This document shows positions 1 through 11,012 of a DNA stretch of 64,000 nucleotides, one piece after another. Origin of the DNA: Hyaloperonospora brassicae (taxonomy: Eukaryota; Oomycota; Peronosporomycetes; Peronosporales; Peronosporaceae); contig CANTFL010001403.1 of the NCBI GenBank assembly GCA_947650285.1, positions 1 to 64,000 on the forward strand, given 5' to 3'. The first letter of the stretch is position 1. Each line of letters starts with the position of its first letter. Position numbers and translations under genes: made by a program. Below the pieces are notes generated by a model. That model worked only from the letters and a program-made list of their open reading frames with translations, was not told the origin of the DNA and searched no databases.

Positions 1-452
1 GCTTTAGTATGCGATGGTGTACCAATAGGAGATTGCCATTTGATTATGGCCAATCCATGATCTTTCATATAGCAGTTCAGCGAATCGGACAATCAGGGGT
101 AGGGCAAATTCATTCCGACATCACTTTGACATCGTTCCGACATATTTTGTCGGAATGAAGACAAAAATATGTATGAGCTCCAAACAAACGCCTAGTAAAA
201 CGCATACTATGTTGCATATTGTAAAAGATTCCGACAAACATGACAGATTAGTAATTAATAACCTGTTTGACTCAATTTATTAATATTGTAGCCCTACGCC
301 ACTGCAAAGTAATCTCCACGATGACATAATCACTGAGGTTCATGTTGAAGTATATCTGCGCAGTATACAAAGGCTAAGTCATTATCTGCATTGAACTGAA
401 CTTAAACATTCTAATACGCTAGCACACTTCAATAACTAGACAGCACAGGAAC

Positions 453-1020
453 ATGAGCATTCAGTCGTTAGTGCCAGCCAACACCAAGTCGGTCATGTCT
501 ACGGCAGTGAACAACTTTAAGAAATTCCTTGCGTCGGGGTCCGTCGCAGTCGAACAGCTTAACGCATCCATCCTCAGTGACTCGTCTGGTGCCTGCTTCG
601 TCGCAGTTATGGAGAAGTTTGCCATGCACCTCGCCTACCTCAAAGGCAGAAATAGATGATCAAGCATGAAACTCTAGGCTCTTCTATTATAGTCAAGTTA
701 CGAAGTGGCTGCTACAATCATTTGCTTCACAAGGGTCAATCGTGTACGATAAACTGCTCGAGATGGCGCGCACTCTGGAGTGCCATACATGACAAGAGTG
801 AGAGGATCCATGAAGAAAGCTGCATCATATGCAAAAAAATGAGATTCCATTACTTATGTAACACATCGACATGACTATTACGATTTCAATGGACTACCAG
901 GACGCTAAACTTGTGTGCCTACTGTGCCAAGCCTTCGATCGGGTGTCTGAAATGTCGCTTGTCCGCAAGCGAGATCTGTCCTTTAGCGCCAACAACGTTG
1001 AGCACGTGCAGCAATCTCAA
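453..1020 (+). pseudogene. Crypton-like tyrosine recombinase fragment (copy 1)
   Basis: The first frame (453-659, ATG start, 68 codons) reads NTKSVMSTAVNNFKKFLASG and then a segment ending in MEKFAMHLAYLKGR, the pattern of a tyrosine-recombinase core-binding (SAM-like) domain. After a stop at 657 the homology continues in shifted frames: YYSQVTKWLLQSFA near 690-730, then DYQDAKLVCLLCQAFDRVSE and SLVRKRDLSF near 890-990. The DRVSE box resembles the first catalytic arginine box (R-x-S-E) of these recombinases. The later H-x-x-R and Tyr motifs are not found before the CAG/CAA tract. I infer an oomycete Crypton; a profile search would settle it. Confidence 0.5.
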
Positions 1021-1384
1021 TGAAAAAGGTTGACGCAGAAAATTGTGGCGTACGAGGCGTTGCTTGCAGCTAGAGCTATTTCGGAACCCATCTCCATTAA
1101 ATCACGATATATATTGCACATAGTAGAAGATATCGAAAGTACCTTCCATTACAACTTATCTACCTGGTTAGGATGACCAGGACGCTGTCTATGTCAAGTG
1201 CATCAAATAGAAACGTCAGCATTTTATCTAGTTAGTATGCTTCTATAATCTAGCGATGATGGGCAAAATTTTATTAATGAGACATTGTCTTCTTAAACTA
1301 GCATCCTTCCATCTCTTCATGTATAGTCACTAATCGCACGTGAGCGGAAGATACACAAAGATATATTGTCAACAGCATCAGCGT

Positions 1385-1590
1385 CAAAAGTATCTACGGA
1401 AAAAGAAAACACAACAACAAAACACCACCACAACAGCAACAACAGCGACAACATCAACAACAGCGATACCAGCTGCATCAGCAACAGCGGTAACGGCTGC
1501 ATCAGCAACAGCGATAACAGCTGCATCAGCAACAGCGATATCAGCAACAGCATCAACAGCAACATCAACAACAACGTCGGTAAGAATAAC
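1385..1590 (+). repeat. CAG/CAA-rich microsatellite (copy 1)
   Basis: An imperfect CAG/CAA/CAT array that would read as poly-Gln/His with stop codons in one frame and as Thr/Ala- or Ser/Asn-rich in the others. It differs in length and composition among the three element copies (here, about 4800-5045, and 37600-37755), while the surrounding sequence is nearly identical. The long low-complexity ORFs on both strands are a by-product of the repeat. Confidence 0.8.
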
Positions 1591-2179
1591 TTCAGACTGC
1601 ACAAGCGATGGGAAAACAGAGCAACAATAACACCGGACTGCACATGATATAGGGAACAGAACAGCAACTATACTAACAACGTCAGACTGCACCTGCCAAC
1701 ACTTCGACTATGCTTCATTCACGTACTGCACGGCCGCCTGGGTTATCTTCGTCGCTGAGTGTCAACTAACAGACGCAACGATGTTGACGCATGGTGTGAT
1801 TGACATACGGAATGAATTGCCCCACACGCACATGCCTGATAAGTAGTCTTGTACGCAATAAATAAAGCATCAGACCGTTTAACTTGCGCTTTAGTCGCAC
1901 CTCGTTGTCCCAGCCGCTAAAAGGTACTACGGGAAGAGCTGTTCTTTGTACAGTATCACGTCTCTTCTTGTAGCACCGTTCAGCAAGGATTGAGCCTCAC
2001 TTGTCCTTGGCGCACGGCCTGTTGTAAGTGTCATCACAGACCAAAACCAAATACAGTGAATAGACAGTTAACGTCCAATTTTATAGCTCCCCTAATTGTA
2101 AACCCTTTGTATTATAAAAGACATTACTTATTTGTCGGAATATTTGTCGGAATAAAAGTGTCGGAACCTACATGGTATC

Positions 2180-4210
2180 GACTCATGTTACTTTTTTTAT
2201 TCTCTATTTCAGGTGCTTCTATCTCCATGCCGCAACCCATTCTATTTATCCGAGTTTTAAACATCAATTTACATCGTCAGCCTTGCTCTGTCTACGCCTT
2301 TGAACAACTGGGCCGCTCCTGCTGTTTAAGTAGTTCGCAATTATGTTGCGTTATACTACAACCATCAGCGTTGGCCCCAAGGATGAAGCCATTTTGGTCG
2401 TGTGTGACGTTTGAGCCGAGCTTCGCGGCAGCTCTCTATGCGTATAGAAATTCTTGTTTGTCCTTCGTCGTTGAGGCAGGCGTAACGCCCGGAATATCCG
2501 TAAAATTGACAAACTAATAATCATGTCGATAGGCAAATAAATGTTGTTTTGGATTCACTATTATCACATAAAGCAATATAGAAAACCCGGAAGCCCCCTT
2601 ATTCCCAAAACCTCGCGGTCACGCACAAGTCACATCACGCTCCATCCCTTCCTTACGGGAGCTTATATTCGGCGCCAAACCCGTCCCTTCGAGAGCCGAA
2701 GTTAATGGGGTTTGCCTTAGGCATCCTTCTCGCGTGACCTGAGGTTGCCCAAGAGAAGATACAAGGAAGGTTAATGGTCGGCGGTGTCTCCGCGCCACGC
2801 GTCACTGCTCCTGGTATACGCACAAGTCTGACAGACGGGTCGCGCCAGCGGCCTATTAGGGGTAGTCTAGGGAATGGAAGAGTACCCCGCGCCACGTGTC
2901 GCCGCCGCGGCGGCCGCACGGTCCTCGTTGAGGGACCGCACAAGCGGCTGATGATGGACATCATCGCAGATGAGTGAGCTCCTCGGAGAGATGTAACGGC
3001 GGGTGGGCATTCTCCACGCCTCGCAGTCGCTTCGGTGATCGCACTCCACGTCGAGGGGCCGTGCCAGCGGTCATTAGGGTTTCCATACGATCTGTGCCTT
3101 CAATTCGGCGATTGCACACTTTTTGATCATCCGGCCGCCCGTGAGAACGTGACAGATAACGAACGATACAAGTTTGTCCGTTGGCTACAGCATCCTGGTC
3201 AGGCAAACAGAGAGCGTCACTTTACGTGACACGCCCCGTACATCCACAGGGCTCGTATGAGCACCGGCGTTGCCACATGGGCTTAGCAACTTGTCAGACA
3301 TCTTGCAACCTTAAACATTTAAATATACAAGACTGCCTCTGTCAAACCCGCAAGCACCCGATGCTGCACACGCAAAACGATTGGCACACATTCATATAAA
3401 AGATATGCCTTGGAGCACCTTGATTTTGCTTCGATTACTCGCGTCCACTCAGAAGCACAGGGTACTCGTTGTAACGTTTATTAATAATATAGAAGTAACA
3501 AAGACGTCCGGATTTAGCTCAAACCAAAGCATGAACTAGGATCTATATAAATTAGTAATATTTCCTATCCAGCCGAGGGCTAGAAGTACACCAGTGAAGT
3601 ATGGGTTGTAGAGCATTAGTAGGTCGTATGTGCTATCACTCTAGTATGTTCTATGTACAGACAAAATGTGGTAGTGGCATAGGCTGCAGCACCGACAAAG
3701 TGCAATTTGATCACTAAGTCACTGACGGGGCCCGCGGAGACGGGTTGAGACAATCTTGCATTTGTTTGCAAGACATTTGCCATGATTTTCTTACACTTCG
3801 GCCGTGATGTAGTTGCCTCATTCCTATGTGGTTATGTGTATTTAATCAAGTCTAATCATTTTTGTACGCAGGTAGAAGAAGCGTTAATTCCAACTCTCAT
3901 AAAATGCACACATATAGTTTTGACTTATTTTCGAGCGAACAATGCTTTACGTAGTCTAGATTGAGTACGTCATGTAAGAAATAGTAATTGATGTTTTAAG
4001 TTCAACTTGGAAGGGCATGTTATTTGACTCTGGTATCGGCGATATAGAACGATAAACACATACTTAAGACGCCAATATGCAGCTCATTTATAAATTACCG
4101 TCCAAAAAAACATTGAAACGTGATTAAAATCGCTTGAAAAAGACCTGCCGATGTTGAGACAACCAAATTGGCGAGGAAGAACATACTAAGTTGATTACGC
4201 TTGAATAGTG
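2180..4210. other. Spacer of the palindrome; GC-rich island, no gene seen
   Basis: The spacer separates the two arms. About 2590-3330 is markedly GC-rich with related blocks near 2845 (gccagcggcctattaggg) and 3062 (gccagcggtcattagggt), and the rest is AT-rich. Short ORFs occur on both strands but none has recognisable motifs. The GC-rich part may be a fragment of another repeat, since it carries duplicated motifs, but I cannot assign it. Confidence 0.6.
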
Positions 4211-6436
4211 GATACCATGTAGATTCCGACACTTTTATTCCGACAAATATTCCGACAAATAAGTAATGTCTTTTATAATACAAAGGGTTTACAATTAGGG
4301 GAGCTATAAAATTGGACGTTAACTGTCTATTCACTGTATTTGGTTTTGGCCTGTGATGACACTTACAACAGGCCGTGCGCCAAGGACAAGTGAGGCTCAA
4401 TCCTTGCTGAACGGTGCTACAGGAAGAGACGTGATACTGTACAAGGAACAGCTCTTCCCGTAGTACCTTTTAGCGGCTGGGACAACGAGGTGCGACTAAA
4501 GTGCAAGTTAAACGGTCTGATGCTTTATTTATTGCGTACAAGACTACTTATCAGGCATGTGCGTGTGGGGCAATTCATTCCGTATGTCAATCACACCATG
4601 CGTCAACATCGTTGCGTCTGCTAGTTGACACTCAGCGACGAAGATAACCCAGGCGGCCGTGCAGTACGTGAATGAAGCATAGTCGAAGTGTTGGCAGGTG
4701 CAGTCTGACGTTGTTAGTATAGTTGCTGTTCTGTTCCCTATATCATGTGCAGTCCGGTGTTATTGTTGCTCTGTTTTCCCATCGCTTGTGCAGTCTGAAG
4801 TTATTCTTACCGACGTTGTTGTTGATGTTGCTGTTGATGCTGTTGCTGATATCGCTGTTGCTGATGCAGCTGTTATCGCTGTTGCTGATGCAGCCGTTAC
4901 CGCTGTTGCTGATGCAGCTGGTATCGCTGTTGCTGATGTAGTTGTCGCTGTTGTTGCTGTTGATGTTGTTGCATTAGATACGGTTGACGCTGCTGCTGTT
5001 GATACTGTTGTTGATGTTGTCACTGTTCTTTTTGTTGCCGTAGATACTTTTGACGCTGATGCTGTTGACAATATATCTTTGTGTATCTTCCGCTCACGTG
5101 CGATTAGTGACTATACATGAAGAGATGGAAGGATGCTAGTTTAAGAAGACAATGTCTCATTAATAAAATTTTGCCCATCATCGCTAGCTTATAGAAGCAT
5201 ACTAACTAGATAAAATGCTGACGTTTCTATTTGATGCACTTGACATAGACAGCGTCCTGGTCATCCTAACCAGGTAGATAAGTTGTAATGGAAGGTACTT
5301 TCGATATCTTCTACTATGTGCAATATATATCGTGATTTAATGGAGATGGGTTCCGAAATAGCTCTAGCTGCAAGCAACGCCTCGTACGCCACAATTTTCT
5401 GCGTCAACCTTTTTCATTGAGATTGCTGCACGTGCTCAACGTTGTTGGCGCTAAAGGACAGATCTCGCTTGCGGACAAGCGACATTTCAGACACCCGATC
5501 GAAGGCTTGGCACAGTAGGCACACAAGTTTAGCGTCCTGGTAGTCCATTGAAATCGTAATAGTCATGTCGATGTGTTACATAAGTAATGGAATCTCATTT
5601 TTTTGCATATGATGCAGCTTTCTTCATGGATCCTCTCACTCTTGTCATGTATGACACTCCAGAGTGCGCGCCATCTCGAGCAGTTTATCGTACACGATTG
5701 ACCCTTGTGAAGCAAATGATTGTAGCAGCCACTTCGTAACTTGACTATAATAGAAGAGCCTAGAGTTTCATGCTTGATCATCTATTTCTGCCTTTGAGGT
5801 AGGCGAGGTGCATGGCAAACTTCTCCATAACTGCGACGAAGCAGGCACCAGACGAGTCACTGAGGATGGATGCGTTAAGCTGTTCGACTGCGACGGACCC
5901 CGACGCAAGGAATTTCTTAAAGTTGTTCACTGCCGTAGACATGACCGACTTGGTGTTGGCTGGCACCAACGACTGAATGCTCATGTTCCTGTGCTGTCTA
6001 GTTATTGAAGTGTGCTAGCGTATTAGAATGTTTAAGTTCAGTTCAATGCAGATAATGACTTAGCCTTTGTATACTGCGCAGATATACTTCAACATGAACC
6101 TCAGTGATTATGTTATCGTGGAGATTACTTTGCAGTGGCGTAGGGCTACAATATTAATAAATTGAGTCAAACAGGTTATTAATTACTAATCTGTCATGTT
6201 TGTCGGAATCTTTTACAATATGCAACATAGTATGCGTTTTACTGGGCATTTGTTTGGAGCTCATACATATTTTTGTCTTCATTCCGACAAAATATGTCGG
6301 AACGATGTCAAAGTGATGTCGGAATGAATTTGCCCTACCCCTGATTGTCCGATTCGCTGAACTGCTATATGAAAGATCATGGATTGGCCATAATCAAATG
6401 GCAATCTCCTATGGGTACACCATCGCATACTAAAGG
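4211..6436 (-). repeat. Right arm of giant inverted repeat
   Basis: Reverse-complement copy of 1-2179. It is about 45 bp longer, mainly because the CAG/CAA tract (read on the minus strand, about 4935-5045) has a different length and composition from the left arm. Both arms share the same broken reading frames, so the recombinase was already dead before, or was duplicated in, this state. Confidence 0.93.
5370..5984 (-). pseudogene. Crypton-like tyrosine recombinase fragment (copy 2)
   Basis: Mirror copy of the fragment at 453-1020, with the same ATG-started 68-codon first frame (5778-5984), the same stop and the same frameshifts. Only isolated base differences are seen, for example one Ala/Val change in the second open segment. 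It is equally dead. Confidence 0.5.
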
Positions 6437-6673
6437 CAAATGAATTTCGTTTGTCCGAGTGGTGATCGTATTCAACGATACAATGACACGTTGATTATTC
6501 AAATAAAATGTATGTGGGAGGTAACCACAGTCGCTCTTGATATATAGTTATTTTAACACCAGCAATGCCGTGTAATGTCACCTTTATAGCCGCTAACAGG
6601 CTAAGCTTGATATAGCATATCTGTCGCGTTTAAAGACATGTAAAAAATATAGCAAGCTATCCTAGATAGTAGC

Positions 6674-7478
6674 TGTGGTGGTGTGGCGATCTCTCTTTCG
6701 AAGAGTTCATCCCAAATCTCCACTGGCGCCCGGAAGACCGACTAACGGAGTGGTACTCCGATTCCGTGTTGTATGCTTCGCTTACCTTGTGTACACGTCA
6801 GTGGTGCGGGTTGCACTCTTCCAGGTGGAATCGAGTCAATGCCGAGCTTGAACGTGGTTGGGATTGGTGCTGTCGCGTGGAAACCTTCATACGATAGCGA
6901 GTGAACTTGTAAAATGCTTGATATTGGTCACCTTGATCTCTACGAGATCGCCTTGTCCAAAGTAGATACTTGATTCGCGAGCCTTCTGACCATTTGAGCC
7001 GTCTCACGATCTTGCACCTTTTGCCGTTGCGTGTTTGCTGCGTCCGATCGCAGTTAAGGTCTAAGTTGAGAGTCCTTTATCCCTGGTCAAACAATCCGGG
7101 GATATCACTTCATTAAAGCATGCAACTTCTCTGGAATTCGGGTGGCCAATAATTCACCCTGGAATATAAAGTGACACGTGTACTTCAAAGCAAATTGACC
7201 TCTGTTTAATGTGAACCAATCTAATTCAAAATTAAACACATCACTAGCCGTATCTTTATCACGACTTTCGAGGCCACGCGTCTCCCTCTCCAAAAGATCG
7301 CACCTTTGTACCTATGAGGCTTACACAAAAGGCGCTCTCTCCCTTGAACCTTGGCGTGGCCCACACCCGACTTAACGCAGCTGACCCCAGGCTCGCGATC
7401 TCTGATCGGGATTGCGATCTCAAATCGAGATCGAAGATTTGGATCGATATCTTTAGATCGGACCAAGATCATAGACCA
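6674..7478 (-). repeat. Gypsy-type LTR, minus orientation
   Basis: Read on the minus strand it starts TGG immediately after TTGGGACAGG (a polypurine-tract-like stretch at 7479-7488) and ends CCACCACA at 6674. It is nearly identical, in inverted orientation, to 19414-20437, apart from a longer GATC-rich section in the latter. Open frames at 6798-7007 and 7105-7293 are shared by both copies but lie inside the LTR and show no protein family. Confidence 0.7.
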
Positions 7479-7730
7479 CCTGTCCCAATCAGTATTCTTC
7501 CAATTAGAATCCTTTTCGGAATTAACTGATGTGGTGAAGCGACCAATGAAATTCGCGAACGATAACAGATCGCGCTTCAGTTGTATCCAAATCTGCAGAC
7601 GGTTAGTAGGGCCAATATCACATTTAATTGGGTTACGCCCACTGTACTGATAGACAGAACCGGGTATTAGATCAGGAAAAATGGACCCTACGACTTCTGG
7701 TAAAAGCATAACGGTCGGAAAGCATGAGTC
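7479..7730 (-). pseudogene. Internal remnant of a minus-strand LTR element
   Basis: Upstream (on the minus strand) of the LTR at 6674-7478 there is a polypurine-like stretch and about 200 bp of open sequence that could be the last part of the polyprotein or an untranslated 3' region. This makes the neighbouring LTR the 3' LTR of a truncated minus-strand element. No domain is recognisable. Confidence 0.35.
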
Positions 7731-8360
7731 ATGAAGATGAGGTTTCTTCTAAAGAGACGATAACGTTAGCGATCAGACGATGAGGAAGGAGATCGCGATC
7801 AAGGAGGCGATCGGGATCGTGACCGGCGATCAGGTTTATTATCGCGATCAGGTTGGTGTTGACCACGATAAGCGGTCGCGATCAGAGAGGTGGGTGCCAC
7901 ACCACCGGACCCGCGATCATCAAGCGATCGCGATCAAGGAGGCGATCGAGGTCGTGATCGATGATCAGGTATGTGATTGCGAATCAGAGAGCTATGATCC
8001 GCACCATGTGATCCGTGATCAGCAAGGTGGTCTCAATCAAGGATGTGATCGCGATAAGGATCAAAGATCAGCTAGGTGATTGTGAATAAGCTAGTGTGGA
8101 CGACACGACCCGATATGCGACCAGAAAAGCGACTGCGATCAGACAAGTATATCAAGTGTGTTCCCCGCAAGTATAATATTACTACCATTTGGAGAGAGCG
8201 ACACGTGGCAGTCAATTTGTCCGACACGGGGATAGGGATAGGGTTGTTGGGTTTGATTGATTAACATAAAACAGAGTCCCATTTGCTTCTAAGGACACGC
8301 GTCGTCTCTTTTGGGCTGGATTGTGTGGCAACCCGACGTCACAGAATACGATACGTCTGC
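7730..8360 (+). repeat. GATC-dense LTR-like block (left)
   Basis: Matches 18170-18720 in direct orientation: first a GATC/CGATCG-dense stretch (I count about 20 GATC between 7760 and 8145), then the shared sequence around ggatagggatagggttgttg near 8227 and a shared run to about 8350. The decayed gag/pol lies between this block and its right-hand partner, so I read the two as the LTRs of one old Gypsy element. Boundaries are approximate. Confidence 0.55.
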
Positions 8361-8890
8361 AAAATTGTTGCGCCTAAAGTGTTTGTGCAGGTGCGTTTAA
8401 GGCATAACGGGATTAAATAACGTGTGTGGTTTGCACAAGGGACGGAGACCCATTAAATATGCAATTATAACTTCATATCAGTTGTCGGGGCTGACGTGTT
8501 TCAGCTACCGAATTACTTGATCTTCTAAAAGGTATTAATTATAACATTAGTGTCCCGCATAAGCACGTTCTTCTCAGGTGTTATCTCGATCATAGAAGAA
8601 ATAAAATTCAGTTCCTTTTTTGATCCGCGAAAGACACGTGACTTTCTAAGACATCTTGCGATCGCATGAGAGTCTAACAAACCTTGTTAACGCATCTACT
8701 CTTAGAGCACTCTGTGCTATGATTCTCTGATCGAATTGTTCCCCTGGAAGAGGGACCATAACCTATCTGAGCTTTTCGGCTCTCTGAGTCGGGCTCTTTG
8801 GACTAAAGTTTCTCGTAGAACGTTAAGTCTTCCTTATAAATTAAGGAGCTGTGTAGGTCCGCTACACTTGCTAAAACGCGTATGTAATCT
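8360..8890. other. Leader between LTR-like block and gag; nothing recognised
   Basis: Probably the 5' untranslated internal part of the old Gypsy element. I see no ORF with motifs and no clear primer-binding site next to the block end. Confidence 0.4.
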
Positions 8891-8999
8891 ACGCCTAAGT
8901 CTTCCAACATATCCTCTGTGAGGATGATACAATCCACACCTCTTTCGGGGGCCCAAAAGGTCGCGCTTGATAAGCTGACCGTGGCCGTGAGCCCATAGT

Positions 9000-9730
9000 A
9001 TGTGGAGTTTCTAGCTGCGCAAGGTCCCGGTGTGCTAAATGCACGTGTTGAGGCCTTAATGCAGTATGAAATGGCCTTTGTAGGGCAGGTTCAAAATGAA
9101 GCAGCATCGGCTATGCCAACACGATTTGAGGCAATACCAGAAGAAGAGACTAAGCCTCGTCCCCTTCAGGTGGAAGTCATACATTACCCCGGGAAGGTGG
9201 GGGAAATTTTACTTTCTAAATACGTTGGATTGAGATGGCCATGAGATCTAATCTATTCCTACTGAAGCACCGGCGGGTATCGCCAACCATCTCTAAGCTC
9301 GATGGGAGAACTAGAGAGTGGTCTCTGTAGTATGGCACGTCTGTAGACTTGGCGTTTCCCACATGTATTCGCTCAGGTTAGACATGTTGCGAGATTTCTC
9401 GCCTCCTTACCAGGATTATCGCGTGCGCTCACGTTTCTTATCTGCCCGTCAGGGTATAAGTGAGTTAACGGACTATGTCCAATATTTAAGAACTCTAATG
9501 GCTGCTATGCAGTCCGAGCCTCTCCCTGAGACAGTCTCTGGGAATGTCTTCATGGAAGGGCTTCGCACTAGCGTGGCAAGAATCGAAATCTTTCGGGTCC
9601 ATCCCTCTGCTTTTGAAGAGGCCGTGAGCATTTCTCAGAATGAGCACGAATTCTGGCTGGCCAAACTTGGTTGGAATGGGTGCAACCCAAGCTTTGCGAA
9701 TGAAACCTCAACAAACAATTTGGCTTAGTG
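9000..9730 (+). pseudogene. Gypsy gag remnant
   Basis: The segment translated from 9318-9728 contains RSRFLSARQGISELTDYVQY, then LRTLMAAMQSEPLPE and FMEGLRTSVARIEIFRVHP, the hallmark spacing of a retrotransposon gag (capsid) domain. The open frame at 9002-9244 supplies a plausible N-terminal part, in another frame. Stops and frame changes separate the pieces, and no CCHC zinc knuckle is seen before the protease region. Confidence 0.75.
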
Positions 9731-9879
9731 CAAGCCTGAACCGATGGATCTCAGCAATGCTGACGATGAAGGTGAGGCGGAGATTCAGGTTTTGGAGCTC
9801 AACAGGAAGTTATGCGTTTTTATACGTGCGAAAGCACTAAACACTTGCGTCCCACTTAACTTTTGCACACGAGGGTGAC

Positions 9880-10140
9880 TTAATCACCGTTCTTTTATCG
9901 AGTGGTAGTCACGTCACGGTACCTAAAGTTCCGTTGAACTTAGGTGTGAAATATCTGGACTTTGACAGCATTGAACGATGCCTTGTCCTCGATTTGGATT
10001 CATCGTATGATCTCATCCTAGTTATGACCTGGTTGAAACGACATGAGCCATGGATTGATTGGAGGTCTAAAACCTTGGGCGCAACGCGCACTGTTTCTGC
10101 AACTACTCCAGTAGTTTATAACGCCGACAGTGGGACTCGA
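9880..10140 (+). pseudogene. Gypsy protease-region remnant
   Basis: Reads SGSHVTVPKVPLNLGVKYLD, then CLVLDLDSSYDLILVMTWLK and RHEPWIDWRSKTLG. The block D-x-ILVMxWL-x2-HxPWIDWR is the C-terminal flank of Gypsy retropepsins, where the family typically has D-x-ILGMPWL. The catalytic D-S/T-G lies in the damaged upstream part and is not visible. Confidence 0.65.
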
Positions 10141-10149
10141 TAGATCGTT

Positions 10150-10480
10150 GGCCCACATTGCACCATTCCCCACTCATGGAACAGTAGTCCGCCTCAATAC
10201 GGACCTTTTATATGCACATATCTCGTCAGGCGTCAGCGGGTTCGTCATGGCTTTCGATGGCTCGTCAAATACGGCAAATTATGGCGGATTTGGAAGTTGT
10301 GCGAGGTTATTGTGGAGGATTTCCGTGTGGCCCATCGTAATGGCTGTGAGCGATTATCTTCATTCGACCACAGTCGATTTGTCTGAATATACCAGCACGA
10401 GACAAGGCGCTAAAGCAACATTGCATCGCCAAGTTACTGATGTGATCATAGAGGGAGACTCGAGGCTAGCGATTTAGCAA
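10150..10480 (+). pseudogene. Gypsy RNase H-like remnant
   Basis: Contains FDGSSNTANYGGFGSC, an RNase H-type first-Asp motif in a Gly-rich strand, followed by STTVDLSEYTSTRQGAKATL (a Glu in the helix) and VTDVIIEGDSRLAI (a Gly-Asp-Ser motif). These three landmarks fit a retroelement RNase H or archaeal-like RNase H domain. It directly follows the protease remnant, so the whole reverse transcriptase is missing. Confidence 0.7.
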
Positions 10481-10499
10481 AATATGGGAGTGATCGCGT

Positions 10500-11010
10500 G
10501 CGAACAGAACGCACTGCAAGTGGAATTATCAAGGCATAATGAGTAATTCAAGAGACTTAATTTCGTACGATTTTGCACGTCATATGCTATTACAATACGG
10601 CCGCCGAAGGTTTGGCCACGGAAGCCCTGGAATCCAAGACGAAAATTTTACTCTTGGGTGAGGAACGCTATGAGGAGCTACAGAAGATAAATCTGATACT
10701 GATATATTTGGTTGGAGACAACAAACCGCTTAAAGTCAGCGAAGATATTATAGCGGTGTCAGCAACTACACGAAGTGCAACACGTCGAGTACAGTTTACC
10801 GAACATCTGAGTAATGGACGATTGACAAAGAGAAATGAAGAGTCGGATGAAAATCAAGAATTCGAGATGCGGATTCGACCCGCGGTGACTTAGTCGAAAC
10901 CCGAGACTCAATCATCATCAAATGCGGATGCCATCGACTCAACAATCGTTCAAAAAAAGAAAGAGAACGGATGGCTACCGCACAAGATGAAGAGACGAAA
11001 TGGGCATAAT
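10500..11010 (+). pseudogene. Gypsy linker between RNase H and integrase
   Basis: Frameshifted continuation of the RNase H frame (for example NMGVIACEQNALQVELSRHN right after the stop at 10476) and then polar sequence at 10573-10893. No catalytic motif; included as the connecting part of the decayed polyprotein. Confidence 0.45.
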
Positions 11011-11012
11011 TT

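Larger units (their letters stand above)
112..2165 (+). mobile_element. Decayed Crypton-like (tyrosine recombinase) element, copy 1
   Basis: The element begins and ends with the octamer TTCCGACA in inverted orientation. Left copies are near 112, 136 and 229 (plus an inverted one near 148); right copies are near 2134, 2143 and 2157. Between them lie fragments of a tyrosine-recombinase-like protein followed by a CAG/CAA-rich tract and about 500 bp of non-coding sequence. The catalytic His/Arg/Tyr end is absent, so this is a non-autonomous derivative. Classical Cryptons lack terminal inverted repeats, so either the family assignment or the reading of the ends needs care. Confidence 0.5.
1..2179 (+). 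repeat. Left arm of giant inverted repeat
   Basis: This arm is the reverse complement of 4211-6436, with only scattered substitutions plus one length change in a CAG/CAA-rich tract. Homology begins at the window edge, so it may continue outside, and stops just after the sequence acatggtatc at 2170-2179. The arm holds a decayed Crypton-like element (about 112-2165) whose two ends carry repeated TTCCGACA or TGTCGGAA octamers. Because positions 1-111, outside the octamers, are also shared by both arms, the arms look like an inverted duplication rather than two independent insertions. Confidence 0.93.

Noticed and set aside
1317..1692. Hydrophobic Leu-rich and Thr/Ala-rich ORFs on both strands
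   Set aside because: By-products of the CAG/CAA array, which stays open in every frame; the same in the other two copies.
1990..2517. 175-codon ORF spanning the inner end of the left arm
   Set aside because: Starts in element 3' sequence and runs into unrelated spacer; the shared part is also open in the right arm, but no motif is present.
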